From Podospora bellae-mahoneyi (Eukaryota; Ascomycota; Sordariomycetes; Sordariales; Podosporaceae), in contig NC_085883.1 in the NCBI RefSeq assembly GCF_035222275.1, forward strand, positions 3,286,001 to 3,350,000: DNA of 64,000 bases, read 5' to 3'. Numbering within the stretch: position 1 is the stretch's first letter; each line of letters begins with the position of its first letter. The position numbers and the translations under genes were made by a program. The notes beneath the pieces are model-generated. The model searched no databases, was not told where the DNA came from, and worked only from the letters and a program-made list of their open reading frames with translations. This document shows positions 32,900 to 44,525 of this stretch, in pieces.

Positions 32900-34224
32900 T
32901 CAGTGAAAGGAAACATCGGTCTCCCAGTCGTAATGAGGTTTTTCCTGCTTGACGTGGTCGGCATGCTGAACGTTCATCGCGTCCATATTTTCGTTCATGT
33001 CGTCTATGACCTTGGCCACCTCATCCTTGACGGTGTCTCTCTCATTGATGGCCTGATCCCTCTGTGCCTGTACCTCATTGTAAAGCTTGGTGAACTTAGC
33101 AAAACCGCGGTCCAACTCCTCCTTGGTCTTGGAAGCCTGCGCAACGGCCGTATCCCTCTCCTTCTGCACTTCGGCGTACTTGCAGGTGAAGTTGGCTTTG
33201 CTGGTCTCGAGTCTTCTCTCCAGGCTGGCAACCTCAGCGAGGGCCTCATTCCTCTCCTTCTGTACTTCAGCGTACTTGCGGGTGAATTTGGCTTTTCTGG
33301 TCTCAAGTTTCTTCTCCAAGCTGGCGACCTCGGCGAGGGCCGCATTCCTCTCCTTCTGTACTTCGGCGTATTTGCGGTTGAAGTTGGCTTTGCTGGTCTC
33401 GAGTCTCTTCTCCAAGCTGGCGACCTCGGCGAGAGCCGCGTCTCTCTCCTTCTTCAGCTGGGCAATCTCCTGGTTGAGGTTGCCGGTATTGGAGGTCTTG
33501 AGCGCCTCTCTGGCCTCGTCTCTCTCCTTGCACACCTCGTTGTACCGCTTGATAGCACCGGCGCGTCCATTCTGGTACGCCTTCTCGCTCTGGGCGACCT
33601 TCTCGAGTGCGGCCTCCTTTTCCTTCTTCAAGGTGTCCCTCTCCTTCGCCACCTCGTTATACTTCCTGGTGAAGTTGGCACATCCGGTCTGGAGAGCCTT
33701 GTCGCTCTCAGCGGCCTTCTGGAGCGCAGCGTCCTTCTCGCCTTTCACCTTGGCCAATTGGCCCTTCAACCGAGCCACTTCACCATTGCAGGTGGTCGAG
33801 GCGGTCTCTTTATCGACCTCGGAGGCCTCAAGCTTGGTTCTGAAGACCTCGAGCTCCTGTCAAGCCAACCATTAGTAACTTTGTGTGAACTGGGAAGAGA
33901 ATTTTCCGACGAGTCGTGTCAACGTACCAGGTTCAAAAGCGCGCTGCGCCGGAGCTCCACATCAAGGCTAGCCTCCGCACTGGACAGTTGATGCTGAAGC
34001 CGTAGGATGTACTGGTTTCCGCGCTCAATCTCGTTAACAGCCACCGGAAGCCAGCCCTCGTGGGCCTGAGTGGTATCGGGCCAGGTGTTGAGGTCGTATT
34101 CGAGCTTGGCCTGACGTTCCTCGGCCTCTCTGAGCTCCAGCCTGGCTTGGGCCATGGCCGCCTCATTACGAGCCCACTCCATCTCAGCGTTGGCAACCAT
34201 ATTCTTGGCGAGACCATGAGGCAT
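32900..34224 (-). CDS. Coiled-coil protein C with 32-residue internal repeats
   Basis: Exon 34224-33928 (MPHGLAKNMVANAEMEWARN) joins through a 71-nt intron (33857-33927, GTACGT to TTGACAG) in phase to 33856-32900, giving about 417 residues. Nearly the whole protein is predicted coiled coil, with three near-identical 32-residue units (KERDAALAEVASLEKRLETS and so on) and more diverged flanking copies. The end is acidic. The reading appears to continue upstream of the ATG (VSSPEAFLRAI) into another exon (AQKSQAGFVDHHRTLRHAR) that is paralogous to sequence before gene D (IQKSSSGFIDSLKTLGPVK) and carries an in-frame TAA near 34400. The true start may therefore lie further 5'. No known function; length and repeats suggest a structural role. 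Confidence 0.65.
33155..33442. repeat. 96-bp in-frame minisatellite, three copies
   Basis: Each unit begins CCTCTCCTTCTG on the plus strand and repeats at 96-bp steps, encoding 32 residues on the minus strand. The copies differ mainly by scattered single bases. Confidence 0.85.
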
Positions 34225-35447
34225 CGGGATTGCACGAAGAAATGCTTCCGGACTGGAGACCTGTGGGATCTGGTAGAGGCGTTAGTGGTTGACATGAATG
34301 AAGAGAAGGAAGACTTACCTCGCGTGACGAAGGGTTCGATGGTGGTCGACAAAGCCGGCCTGGGATTTTTGCGCTATGAAGGCTTGTTACTGGATGTTGT
34401 CGACGCGGCCGTCAGATCTGGGTAGGGATGGTGTCAACGCCAGTGGGGATGGAAATGAGTGATGTATGATGAAACGTACCTTTGGTTACGACTCGTAGCT
34501 TTGATAGGGAAGCGCGGAATGAATCTGAACGAGACCCTTGAAGTTCCTAGTAGCTGGCTCTGCTTGCAAGAACTGTTGATGGCGACAGTGATGGTTGTAG
34601 GAGATGTGAAGTGGGAGACTGGACTTGGGTGAGCGGGTGTTGGGAAGACTGTCAGACAAGCCGGGGATGTTGGTGGAGGGAGGAAAGAAATTTTTGCGGG
34701 GAGAGAGGCTGCGGAGAGACTGCTTTATAATGGATATAGAGTGGTTCAAGTGAATTGTGTTGTGCAGGGCCGACGAGCGTCAAGTGAATATACAGGTGTG
34801 GGCCTAGGAGAATATCACTGATGCTCTCAGGTCAACAGAGTCTGCAGGGCAAGCCTACCTTTTCAACAACAGCCACAGTGGTCAGCCCAATGCATGTGGT
34901 ATTCTACAGAGCAACCCGCTGTTTGACATGACCGGTAACTGTGATGGATGCCATGGTCCATAGCAGGCCGGCAGATCTCCACGAAATCGAAAAGTCAGTC
35001 GATGGGTTGAGGATAAGTGAGCACATGCATTCACGGGAGAACACTGGCAGCCATTGCCGCTGGAGAAACGGTAGAATGAGGAAGTAACAACATAATCAAT
35101 TACACACGAGCACAGGGGGAAAGCACCTGGCTGGGACCGCTATTGATCCCTCACTACCTAGACTTCGCTAAACTGATGACAGACCCCTGAATACATATCT
35201 ACGAGCGCTAAAACCACCCGAGAGACCTTCAGGAACATGAAGGGCTCTCAGGGCTATCTTTTGTCAGAATGTTGATTTCTGAGCGCCTACCGAAATGTTG
35301 AGAAGGCGCTGTGACAGATGGGCCATCGATAGACCATGACGCTGAGGGCGATTTGAGGAAAATAACTCAGGATAATCCCCTTCGACAAGATCCCAGCCGA
35401 CCCCGTTGAGGGTTGTCTTCTTGTTGTAAGCCGCTTCATTGACAAGA
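34225..35447. other. 5' region of gene C and 3' region of relic D
   Basis: 34225-34420 carries probable upstream exon remains of gene C with a GTAAGT donor at about 34318. Nothing else is supported. Confidence 0.4.
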
Positions 35448-36340
35448 TCAATAATTTGAACGATTCAAGGCCTCGACCTCGCCCTCCAAAGATTCCACCT
35501 CTTGGGCCTTCTCGTTGAAGACTTCATCTTCTTCATCTCACGATCGGACTTGGCCATTGCGGTTTTGAGGGCCTGTTTGCCGTCATCGATACCTAGCTTC
35601 TCCTCGTCGAGCTGCTTGATGAAACTGGCATTGTCGTTATCCAGGATATGCTTGGCCTTGCCGGCTCTGGCGAGCGCCCAATCTCTCTCCTTGTAGGCAA
35701 CAACACTCTCCTTCTTGGCCACGTTTCTCTCCTTAGCCAGATCTCTCTCCTTTTTCATGTGGCTAAACATCCTGGTGAAGTACGCAAAACTGCCATCCAG
35801 CCTCTCCCGGGTCTTGGTGGCATCAGCGACAGCGGTATCCCTCTCCTGCTTGTTCTTGGCAGCATCAGAGACTGCGGCGTCTTTCTGCTTTTCGGTCTCG
35901 TTGAACTACTGGGTGAGAAAGGCGACGCCAATATCCAGCTTCTGCTTATGCTAGGTGGCCTGAGCAAACGCATCGGCTCTCCCCTTCTTAACCTGGTTGA
36001 ACTGCTTAGTGAAGGCGGCGAAACCAATGTCGAGCTTCTGCTTGTTCTCAGTTGCCTGGGCAACCGCGTTGTCTCTCTCCTTTTCCATGCGGCTGATATT
36101 GTCATTGCTGGTTTCGAGGGACTTCTCCAAGTTGGCAACCTTGGCCTTGAGGTCGGCAACCTCAGCGGTGGCAGCGTCTCTCTCGGTCTTCATCTGGTTG
36201 TACATCTTGTCCAATTGAACGATATCTCCTTCGCCGCTGATCATGTCGCCAGGAAGACCTTTGTCGCTAGAGGGCGGGCATTTGTAGGAGTTGTCATGGG
36301 TGGGGCAGTCACCCGGAGTGGGGTTGGATCCAGGAAGCAT
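35448..36340 (-). pseudogene. Coiled-coil gene relic D, paralogue of C
   Basis: From ATG at 36340 (MLPGSNPTPGDCPTHDN) one frame runs through heptad-rich sequence with KxKxDIGFAAFTKQFNQVKK-like repeats, across in-frame TAG at 35951-35953 and TAG at 35906-35908, to about 35535. There coding shifts by one base (VFNEKAQEVESLEGEVEAL) and ends at 35448. Both stops would come from CAG by C-to-T in a CpA context. Sequence upstream of the ATG (about 36430-36520) encodes a peptide like the one upstream of gene C, which supports common descent and a shared first intron. Confidence 0.6.
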
Positions 36341-36952
36341 TGTTGGAGCTGCTCGACTGGTGATGGGATTTCAGATTTAGCATACATGTTAGCGAGGAAC
36401 GTGAGCGACGAGGGAAAACTCTTACTTACCTTGACTGGACCAAGAGTTTTAAGACTGTCGATGAAGCCCGAAGAGGACTTCTGGATGGTGACCTTGGTAG
36501 CTCTGGACGCGGTCGCCAGATCCGGTATGATGTCAGTGATGGTCAGGATGGAGACGAATGTTGAGCGATGAATCTTACCATGAGTAGAACAGGGCGGACT
36601 GCCTGTCGGTGACGACCTTGTAAGTAGGCAGTACGTGCGCGCTGATAAAGCAAACGAGATCTGGGGAGAGAATGTGTTAGAGGCGGTACATACATCTGGA
36701 CGGTAAATACACTTTCCCCGCGGGCATTGGACAACTCCGTAAGTAGCCAGGCCATTTTCCTAAACCGCTATAACTAAGAGGAAAAGAACACCCAGGGTAG
36801 CGCAAACCCTCTGGGAAATAGAAGTCAAGTTAAAGGGCATGAAATATCAAAGGTAGGTAGCCAAACATCGTCTCACATTATTATACACAGGTATAAAGTT
36901 TAAATATGGATGATACTTTTTGAGAGTACAATCAGTAATACTCAGACCTCCC
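36341..36952. other. 5' region of relic D
   Basis: Holds the probable 5' exon of relic D (SSSGFIDSLKTLGPVK, donor GTAAGTAAG at about 36430). The rest is AT-richer and non-coding. Confidence 0.4.
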
Positions 36953-38032
36953 TCAATCACCGCCATTACTCCCTGCCCTCCAAGACATGACCTTCCCGTA
37001 CTTCCTATCTCTGGTCACCTTACCGCCAACAACGACCTGCTGCAAGTCCGGGTTGAAGCAATTATCCGTTATATGAACGCCATCACAGAAAACCCACAAG
37101 GTCTTGTCTGACATCCGGCAAAAGAGTCCCTCCGCATCATTGGCGAAGTCGGGTCCCATAGAAGTAGGGCTCGAGCAGAGCTTCGCAGCCGAGTGTTGTC
37201 CGTTGTTCCCGTGATCCAACACCAGCATCTCACCCAACTTCTGCGCCAAAGTGTGGGTTGTTCCGTGACCAGCCGCGTCAGTCCCGTTCCCTTGCCTCTC
37301 CCTCACCATCTGCTGTCTCCGTTGATGAATACTTGGCCGTCCCGTAGCCCCCCTCTTCACCTTTTTCCCATTACTCAAAACCCAGTATGTGACCGCCCTC
37401 GGCTCATGTGAAGTGTACAACGTGAACGGAGGTCCAGCCTCACAGAAGTATCCCACATCCAATCCATCCTTCTCGCCAGGCCTGCCGTCATCTCTCTGGA
37501 CAAACTCGGGCCAGTGAACTTGGAAGCCTGTCTGGGGCTGGTCGCCATTGGCATCAATCCAGAGACAATCCGGCTTGTAATCGCTGCCCTGGATGAAGAC
37601 ATTGCTGTAGTACCAACTGCCACCACACTCACGACCCCAATCGCCCACCCAACCGTACTGATCCCCGTTGGGCCAGGTGATACTTGCGCTGGCGACGCAG
37701 ATAGCGTTGTCGTTGGCGGTAAACAGGGCGTAGGTAGCCTGCTGGCCGTTGTCGTCTTTGTGGTCGACCTTGATCTCGCCGGTGGAGCCATCGCCGATGG
37801 AGCCTGGATCGGCAGCAATGCCGAGGAACTTGCCGGCTTCGTTGAACAGACGGACATCGGGAAGGTCGCCGCCGGCGTTGTTGAGGCCACCGGGGACGTC
37901 GAGGCCGACGGTGATCTTAACCTTTGAGCCGACGGGATCGGGCTGGGAGAACATGTCTTGACCAAAGGTGATGACGTTGAGGAGGCCGGAGATGGCTGAG
38001 ATGACCCGAAGAGCTCCTGCTGCGCCGGCCAT
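36953..38032 (-). CDS. Conserved fungal Cys-rich, probably secreted protein
   Basis: 359 residues from ATG at 38032, chosen because upstream in-frame sequence lacks protein character. The N-terminus (MAGAAGALRVISAISGLLNV) is mildly hydrophobic. Aromatic and Gly/Asp-rich beta-type sequence follows, with paired cysteines: GRECGGSWYY, PDCLWIDANGDQPQTGF, GYFCEAGPPF, AKLCSSPTSMGPDFAND, LFCRMSDKTLWVFCDG, NCFN. A similar arrangement (IQGSDYKP..CLWIDANGD, then LCSSPxSxGPDF) is, to my knowledge, found in uncharacterised ascomycete proteins. Function is unknown. There is no intron, and the frame is fully intact in a neighbourhood of broken genes. Confidence 0.75.
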   Translation of the reverse strand: MAGAAGALRVISAISGLLNVITFGQDMFSQPDPVGSKVKITVGLDVPGGLNNAGGDLPDVRLFNEAGKFLGIAADPGSIGDGSTGEIKVDHKDDNGQQATYALFTANDNAICVASASITWPNGDQYGWVGDWGRECGGSWYYSNVFIQGSDYKPDCLWIDANGDQPQTGFQVHWPEFVQRDDGRPGEKDGLDVGYFCEAGPPFTLYTSHEPRAVTYWVLSNGKKVKRGATGRPSIHQRRQQMVRERQGNGTDAAGHGTTHTLAQKLGEMLVLDHGNNGQHSAAKLCSSPTSMGPDFANDAEGLFCRMSDKTLWVFCDGVHITDNCFNPDLQQVVVGGKVTRDRKYGKVMSWRAGSNGGD

Positions 38033-39362
38033 GATGTTGCTTGCAGAACTGTTTGCAAAAGAAAGCAAAAAAAAAAGAATGTAGATGAGCTTAATGAGTG
38101 AGAGAGAAGAATATGTGCGCGGCACACCTTTGAAAAGAGAAAAAGAAAACGTGAAATGTGGTAAAGGTTGATAGGAGAGATGTGCAACTTGATGATGTGA
38201 TGATGTGATATTTGCCACAAGGAAAAGAGCCTCACCCTTCTTCTTATACATCTCGGGCCCTCGCGGCGAGAGACAACGCTTGCTGCCAACGCCTTCCTTT
38301 CCGCATGGCGGTAGGCAGTCTCCCAGACAACATAACACCACCGAAGCGAGCAGAACCCATGGCTCGACAATCCTTCCTTCATCGGCCTTCATGATGTTGG
38401 CCTGGATCATAGAATCCCCACACGATGAAAATAACCCTCGTCGGCTACCGACGCGTCTCTACTGGATCCAACACCGTACAACGTCCTGGACTATTGCATT
38501 TGAAACCCCAGCCTTACTCCAGCCGAGATATCCGCAATCCTTCCGTTGTTTCGGCATATAATTCTTGTCGTTTAACGGCGTCGAGCACAGTGCCATTGGC
38601 ATCGGCCACGGTGCTAATTGTCATTATTAGGACGGCCTGCCTGTCTTCATCATTGAATAATTTCAGAGATATGATATATTTTGAGGCTATGTACCCCACA
38701 TATGGGGAAAACCGTGGTGGTTGCTTACATGTTAGCGTTGTGTTGTTTCACCACCGCGCTTAGATGCATGATGTCGTGCTAGTTGGGTGGCGCTCGCTGT
38801 CGTTGTCGTAGTGCAGGATTACCGATGGAGTGGTTTGTGGGCTCCAGGGTCCGAGATAATGCTCGATCTGGTACTGGAGGGAATTCCAGAAAACCATGGA
38901 GGAGGCTGTGCTACTGATGTAGGTTAACAACAACAGCGGTTAACAAAACCAGGGTGAGATGTCTCCGCGATTGCGGGCGGCAAAGGAATGGTGCTTCAGG
39001 GGTTACCGAGCTGTTGGTAATGCATGTGATTGGTAGACTCGGGGCTGGCGGCAGCGATAGCGCCCCACCTGCGCAACCATGGCGGCTAATCAATCCGACG
39101 TCAATCTGTCTTGCGGGTTTCTGGGACAAATAGGTGATGTTCAATGCCATCTCAGCAAATGATGGGGCTGGGTTACGACCGTCGTCTTCGCTTGGTCATG
39201 GCTCCCTCCTCTCTTGTGACTCGATTGACGTGTTGCACTGCCGCAGTGCTCATGTTATAATGGGGCAGCCCCTCCTGCTCCCAACAGCATCCTGTATCTT
39301 ATCATCAATTTCCTTATCTTGGATTCTTTTTACTTCACGGTTTAACTCAGCAGTTCGTAATA
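38033..39362. other. Divergent intergenic region
   Basis: 1.3 kb between two secreted-protein genes pointing apart. Contains an A10 run at about 38069 and no supported gene. Confidence 0.4.
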
Positions 39363-40350
39363 ATGTCGCGCCAATATCTCCTCACCGTTCTCGCCGTGCT
39401 GGCCACGGCCTCTTCCATAAATGCTCAGATCCTGAGCTGTGCTGATGTCGAATGCCCCATCACGAAGGGGACAACCTCCGCTACTTGCACCGTGGTGGAC
39501 AGGATCTTCAACGCCGTCGGTGTCGTCCCGTTGGAGGATATTAGCGACGACCTGAAAGGCCTCTCCTGGACCAAAGCTGTAGGTGCCGTCGATACCAGCT
39601 CCGACCGAGAATACGAACAGTCATTCTACCTCGGTACTCCTCTTGGCGTCAGACTTCCTGCCTCGTGTGCTGTTTTCTTCAACAAAGTGAACGACCGCGT
39701 CAGATTCGGCGATGACGACCCCAAGCGATCGAAAGGCACTTGCAACCAAGCCATGACAGATGGTTGCATTAACGCCTTGATAAAGCGCGCCTTGGAAGTT
39801 GACCTGTCAGGCAACGACGCATGCGAGAAGCTGCAGACCGAGTTCCTGGCAAACCTGGACTCTGAGTGTGCTTCGTTCGCCACAGGCAATAATTGGGTCG
39901 ATGTCACCGCGGTGGACCTGGTGGGTGATGGTTCCCCCCAGCCTATTGACAGCGACAAGAACACCAGTTCCGATTGCTGGCCTACATTCCCAAGGAACAA
40001 CGATCTCCGGCTCGTTCACTCTACCAATTCAACGGTTAGTCATGGTTCCATGTCGGCGTCACGGTGAGCTAACATCGATTAAATAGGGTGATTTCGGCGC
40101 GGAGACCATGGTCAAACACTTCTTCGGAGTTACACCCATTCTTACCGTGTTCTTCGCGGCCAGCGACAACGAGACTTCCGTCTCCCAAGCAGAGGCACAG
40201 TTGACGTGTGTTAAGGCGATCGATTTGACCACGACGTCCAATGCCACACAGACCCAGGCAGAGGGAACGAGTGACGCGATTCGGGGAAGTGGCGTATCGA
40301 TGGTTTTGGTGGGGATTATGACGGTTGTGTTTGCCGCTATGCTTGCGTAG
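39363..40350 (+). CDS. Secreted, probably GPI-anchored Cys-rich protein
   Basis: Exon 1 39363-40034, 52-nt intron (GTTAGT, GAGCTAAC, AATAG), exon 2 40087-40350: 311 residues. A strong signal peptide (MSRQYLLTVLAVLATASSINA) precedes a domain with about ten cysteines in the first 220 residues (LSCADVECPI, TSATCTVV, ASCAVFF, GTCNQAMTDGCIN, NDACEKL, SECAS, DCWPTF). The C-terminus is Ser/Thr-rich, followed by a hydrophobic tail (MVLVGIMTVVFAAMLA), the pattern of a GPI-attachment signal. Cell-surface location is inferred. The family is not recognised. Confidence 0.8.
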
Positions 40351-40553
40351 GCCGGGCTGGTGTAGTCAGAGTCTTGGCATCAACCGTTGCTATAGAATAG
40401 AAGCTTGACCAAGACATGTGTCAGTACCAAATAGAAACAAAGATTTTGGCACTCGGAGTGATGGCAGAAACTTACCTGGTCAAACTGGGACCTGCATCAA
40501 AGCAAGAGACTAATGGGAAGCGCGTTGAGAAGTCGGGCGGCGAGGTAGTTGTT

Positions 40554-40864
40554 TAACAAGGCTTCCGGAACATCAGCCGCGGAGTCCAGGATGTGTGTTT
40601 TTGTCGCATCATATCTCCTCGAGGTCGACATCCCGCGGGCGGCTGCGGAAACATTGTCTTGGATCCTGCGCATCAGCGACTGTGGTTAGTGATACCCATC
40701 TTCGATCTTGGGAGTGGTTGCTTACCATCCATTGGGCATACTTTGAGGCCGAGTAGCTTTCCGCCGTGAGAACCCGGACTGGATGTGTTGAACGCACTGC
40801 CAAAAAAGGATAAGGTATGAAGTGGTGCCGGAGGCTGACAGTATTTTCCAATGAAGTGCTGCAT
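40554..40864 (-). CDS. Possible small two-exon protein
   Basis: A 60-nt intron (40666-40725) has ideal signals: GTAAGC, CACTAACC, GATGCGCAG. It joins MQHFIGKYCQPPAPLHTLSF... to SKTMFPQPPAGCRPRG... in phase, ending at about 40554, for some 83 residues. A second frame through the same intron (ending LEEI at 40609) is equally open, so the frame is uncertain. No signal peptide, family unknown. Confidence 0.35.
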
Positions 40865-41143
40865 ATTAGATGTTTTTTCGTTGTGACGTCTGCCTGAGTG
40901 AGAAACCCGACTTCAACACGCAACATCAAGACCACAGAACACCAAATCGGGAATCACACTGCCGTTACCACAAATCTGAGAAGCAAAACTGAATTTTTCC
41001 TAGCTACCTTATGTTCCCTGAGCCTTTCCCGAATATTGCATACCTGCCTCAAGGTGAGACGCTCGTTGGCCCCTCCTAAACTAGCCGCTAACACATCGAT
41101 GCCATAGTCTTGTAGCCACACGCCACCATCCGCTTAGGCAAAA

Positions 41144-42120
41144 TTATATAACCATATTGGAGAGGCTGTAAGAAATCGAGCTTCTCCCCCTGCAAGTCCT
41201 GGTTCTAGAAAGGGTGAGGGGTGTGGGAGGCCTTTCGACACCCATATCGGCCACCTGAACGTGGGTAGAAAAGCCGACCCTCTTCTCAGCAACACCGTGA
41301 GTCAGACCCGACAATCTGTCGCGTAAGTCCGCGTCGACTCTGGCAAGATCGCGCTCTTTGCGAATCTCACAGAGCCTTTCCTCAGTAGTGGCCAGTTGGC
41401 TCTTGAAGAATTCGACATCCTTTTTGGCCACCCCGTAAGCTTCCTTATACTTGGCCGCCTCATACATGTAGGCCGTTTTGTCAGCAAGGGACTTGGCCGC
41501 CTCGTCATTGAGCCTCAGCGCCTCCCTGAGTCTGCCCTCCGTGGTATCAAGACGACCCTGGACAGTGTGTAGCTGAGTCTGTGAGGCGTTGTATTTTGAC
41601 TGGAGGTTGGTTCTCTCAAGGTTCCAGGCTTCCTGGGACATCCTGAGTGAACCGCGGGCCTCGTTGCGCTCGATCAGGGTATTCTTCAACTCTCTCTCCG
41701 TGGACGAGAGGACTTGGCGTGTTTCGTTCAAGTCCTCCTGCAAGCGATTGTATCCGGAGGACAGGTTGCGATAGTTGATTGACATCTCATCGCGGGCCCT
41801 CTCAGCCTCGTGGAGCCTGGCCTCGGCAATTGAATAGGCACAGCGGGTGTTCTCGAGCTCGTCCAGCGCCGCCATATGATGAGCGGTGACCTCACGAAGA
41901 CCGGACTCGGCTGTTTCAGCTCGATGGGTGACAAGGTTGAGTTTGTAGTTGAGGTCGCCGTCTGTCCGCCCTACTTCCTGATCATCTCCATCGCACTGGC
42001 GAACTCGGCCTTCTTCTGACCTAGATCTTGCCTGGCGTCAATCAAAGCCCTCTCGAGTCTGGCATACTCGTTGTCACCACCCAGATAGGCACCTGGCATA
42101 GAGGAGCGGTTGTAAGCCAT
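41144..42120 (-). pseudogene. Coiled-coil gene E with one frameshift
   Basis: ATG at 42120 opens MAYNRSSMPGAYLGGDNEYA and runs 48 codons to a TAG near 41974. The coding signal continues without a gap one base out of frame (VGRTDGDLNYKLNLVTHRAE) into a long coiled coil (ALDELENTRCAYSIAEARL, SSTERELKNTLIERNEARG) to 41144. A single missing base in AAG(G)TAGGG would explain it. The C-terminal 60 residues are basic and Pro/Ser-rich. An alternative is initiation at the internal ATG at 41875, leaving a shorter protein of 243 residues. Confidence 0.55.
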
Positions 42121-42897
42121 CGTAGATTGTTCCTATGTACAAAACAGGTCAGCTCAAGCGTCTCAGACCGCTTCCAGGATAGCGGGATGACCTACAAGAC
42201 TCCAATGTCATTTGGCGTATGCGCCCGACTGGATTGGCGCGCTGTTTAAGCCTGTGGATGTTCTTTCCTCCGAGGTACGTGATTCAAGAGATAGGTTGGA
42301 CGGTGTGTAGAAGTGAATTGAGGAAGGTGGTGAATATGGTGAAGAGAAAAATAGTGAAGGACAGGGCAGTGAGGAGGATGGTGAAAAAGGATTGGGAGAG
42401 TGAATGTCTGCGCAGGAAGACAATATACAGTTTTACTCGGACGCACAGGCCAGCCTTCAGAGCCCCAAACAAACTGGGGCCATCTGATATCAGGAGCAGA
42501 TTGATATCTACAGAAAGTTCTATATCTTGATTGGGCCCTGGAAGATTCTACAGGTCCTATTCACTCAAGACTCTTGATATCAGGCCTATCTCCCGTGCCC
42601 GTGACTTGAGATAAGGATCCCGCCCAGCCTTTTCTTTGTCCATTACCCACTTCCTGAGGTAAACGCATATCAGAGTGACCTATTGCTCCCCTGTCAGTCC
42701 TGCAAGGAGTCAACGCTTACGGAGTGAAGAGAGGTCTCAGGATTAGTGGATAAGTACCCGCCAGACTCCAACTTCCTGAGTGACAACAAAGTCCCAATCG
42801 CCCAACACCTCTCCCATCAATCACATCACAGCACTGTCAAAGTTTCCGCCAGGTTGACCGTCTCACCATCATCATTCCAACTATTACCACCGCCACG

Positions 42898-43527
42898 ATG
42901 TCGCACACAACCAAACCATCCTACAGCGAGCTCGAGGGTGCTCTGATTCAAGAGCGCCAGGCCAGGACTCGGGCCGAGCAGAGGCTCCACGACCTTACCC
43001 GAGATCACCGGTTCAACAATCGGGTATACTCGGCAAATCGCCTGGTTCTTGAACTGCAAGACGCTCAGCGTGACAGGGAGCTCTACAAGGAGAAACTTCA
43101 GACGGCGGAGAACGCGGCTCGGGAGTGGCAGAGCAGAGCCACTGAGCTCGAAAAGCTCGACGCAGAGGTTTCGCACAGATGCAGGATGGAGAAGGCTTTG
43201 TTCCAGTCCTCGCTCAATTCTGCCAGGAAGATCATTGACGATCTGCAACACTCACTTGCTGCCACAGAAGGCCGCTACAAGATTACACAAGAAGGGCTGA
43301 GGGAGGAGCGGGATGCTACCCGGCGTCGACTTCTACAGGTTGCCGCTGACCATGATGATCATGCTGCCAAGCTCAAGGAGATTGAGTACCACCCGCCAGC
43401 GAGAAGCGCCATGATGCTTGAGAGGTCCAGAGGGACGCTCTCTTTATCGAGCACTCGTGGAGGTGAGGAAAGGGATGCGACCAAGCCAACACTCAGGCAC
43501 AAGAAGAAGTTTACACATGGGGTCTAA
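42898..43527 (+). CDS. Coiled-coil protein F
   Basis: 209 residues, intronless, ATG in a CACGATGTC context. Residues 10-165 are continuous coiled coil (SYSELEGALIQERQARTRAE, LQDAQRDRELYKEKLQTAEN). The C-terminus is basic (KKKFTHGV). The start (SYSELEGALIQERQ) parallels that of gene E (NEYARLERALIDARQ), so the two look related although on opposite strands. Intact, unlike most of its neighbours. Function unknown. Confidence 0.65.
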   Translation: MSHTTKPSYSELEGALIQERQARTRAEQRLHDLTRDHRFNNRVYSANRLVLELQDAQRDRELYKEKLQTAENAAREWQSRATELEKLDAEVSHRCRMEKALFQSSLNSARKIIDDLQHSLAATEGRYKITQEGLREERDATRRRLLQVAADHDDHAAKLKEIEYHPPARSAMMLERSRGTLSLSSTRGGEERDATKPTLRHKKKFTHGV

Positions 43528-44525
43528 TATGGTGTCTCACAGTGAAAGAGGTCGACAAGGACAAGAAGCAACTGCGGTGCGACCTACTGTCAACCGTCAG
43601 CATCACCAACATCAGAGTTCATGCTCAGCACCAGGTTGGCCTGGGTACTTATATTGGGTAGCCGTCAATATATGATGCCATTCAGCCCCTGGCCTGCTCT
43701 TTTGCTTTTGTGTCGCGATCTTCTGCTATGAAAGCTCTGCTTAACCACCATCAGTCATATGACCAGACTTGAGATTTCCATCATGTTGTCTGCTGTAGAA
43801 CTTGGCGAGAATAACATCAGTCAAAGATGGCGAGCTGTACTGACTCACAGTTCATACTGTTTGAGCCAAGCTACTACCCATGTGTTTCATGACTACTTAT
43901 ATGCTACAGCCAAGGAACCTGGAAGGGAACTGTTCCACCTTGCCCTACGGCAACTAAATATACTAACAGCTTCAAGTTTTCGTCTGCTGGTGTATTAACT
44001 ACGTTAATTCCAAGTTGACAACGTGGCATGTCCCGGGCATGATATTGTGAACTGCAAATAGGGGTGAGAAAAGTAATGACCAGCACCATGGTGCGAAACA
44101 CGAAGCTTAGTATTCACGGCGGTCGAACCTTTCGGAGTTGGCCACAGTGGCGCGGTTTTGGCCTTCGATCAACAGAGAACCCCCCGCGGTACCTGCAGTA
44201 CCATATCACGATATCAGTAACTTGAAGACACCAGGGCTTTCTTATCTGGACCCCCTCCTTCGCGGCCTTATCTTGGAATGGAAGTGAAGTTGTTGCTTCC
44301 GATAAGGGGATCCGGATCCCACTGTCCTGCCCAGCCAGCAAGTATCTGTTGCGGCGTGGTCTGAAGCCCGCTGATCCCTCAGTCTTGACACGAACACGAA
44401 CAACTGGCCATTCTTCTTACCTTCTTCTCCATCGGCCGGTTGACCACCCGCCTCATATTTTCCCTCCCATACCTCTCTTGACACCAGTCACCGCGAACAA
44501 GATACTTCAGAACGGCACGACCAAG
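43528..44525. other. Intergenic, no gene seen
   Basis: 3' region of gene F and promoter side of relic G. CT-rich at 44415-44480. Confidence 0.4.

Noticed and set aside
33087-33991. Long plus-strand Leu/Ser-rich frames opposite gene C
   Set aside because: Antisense of Glu/Lys-rich coiled-coil codons; these frames inherit openness from the repeats.
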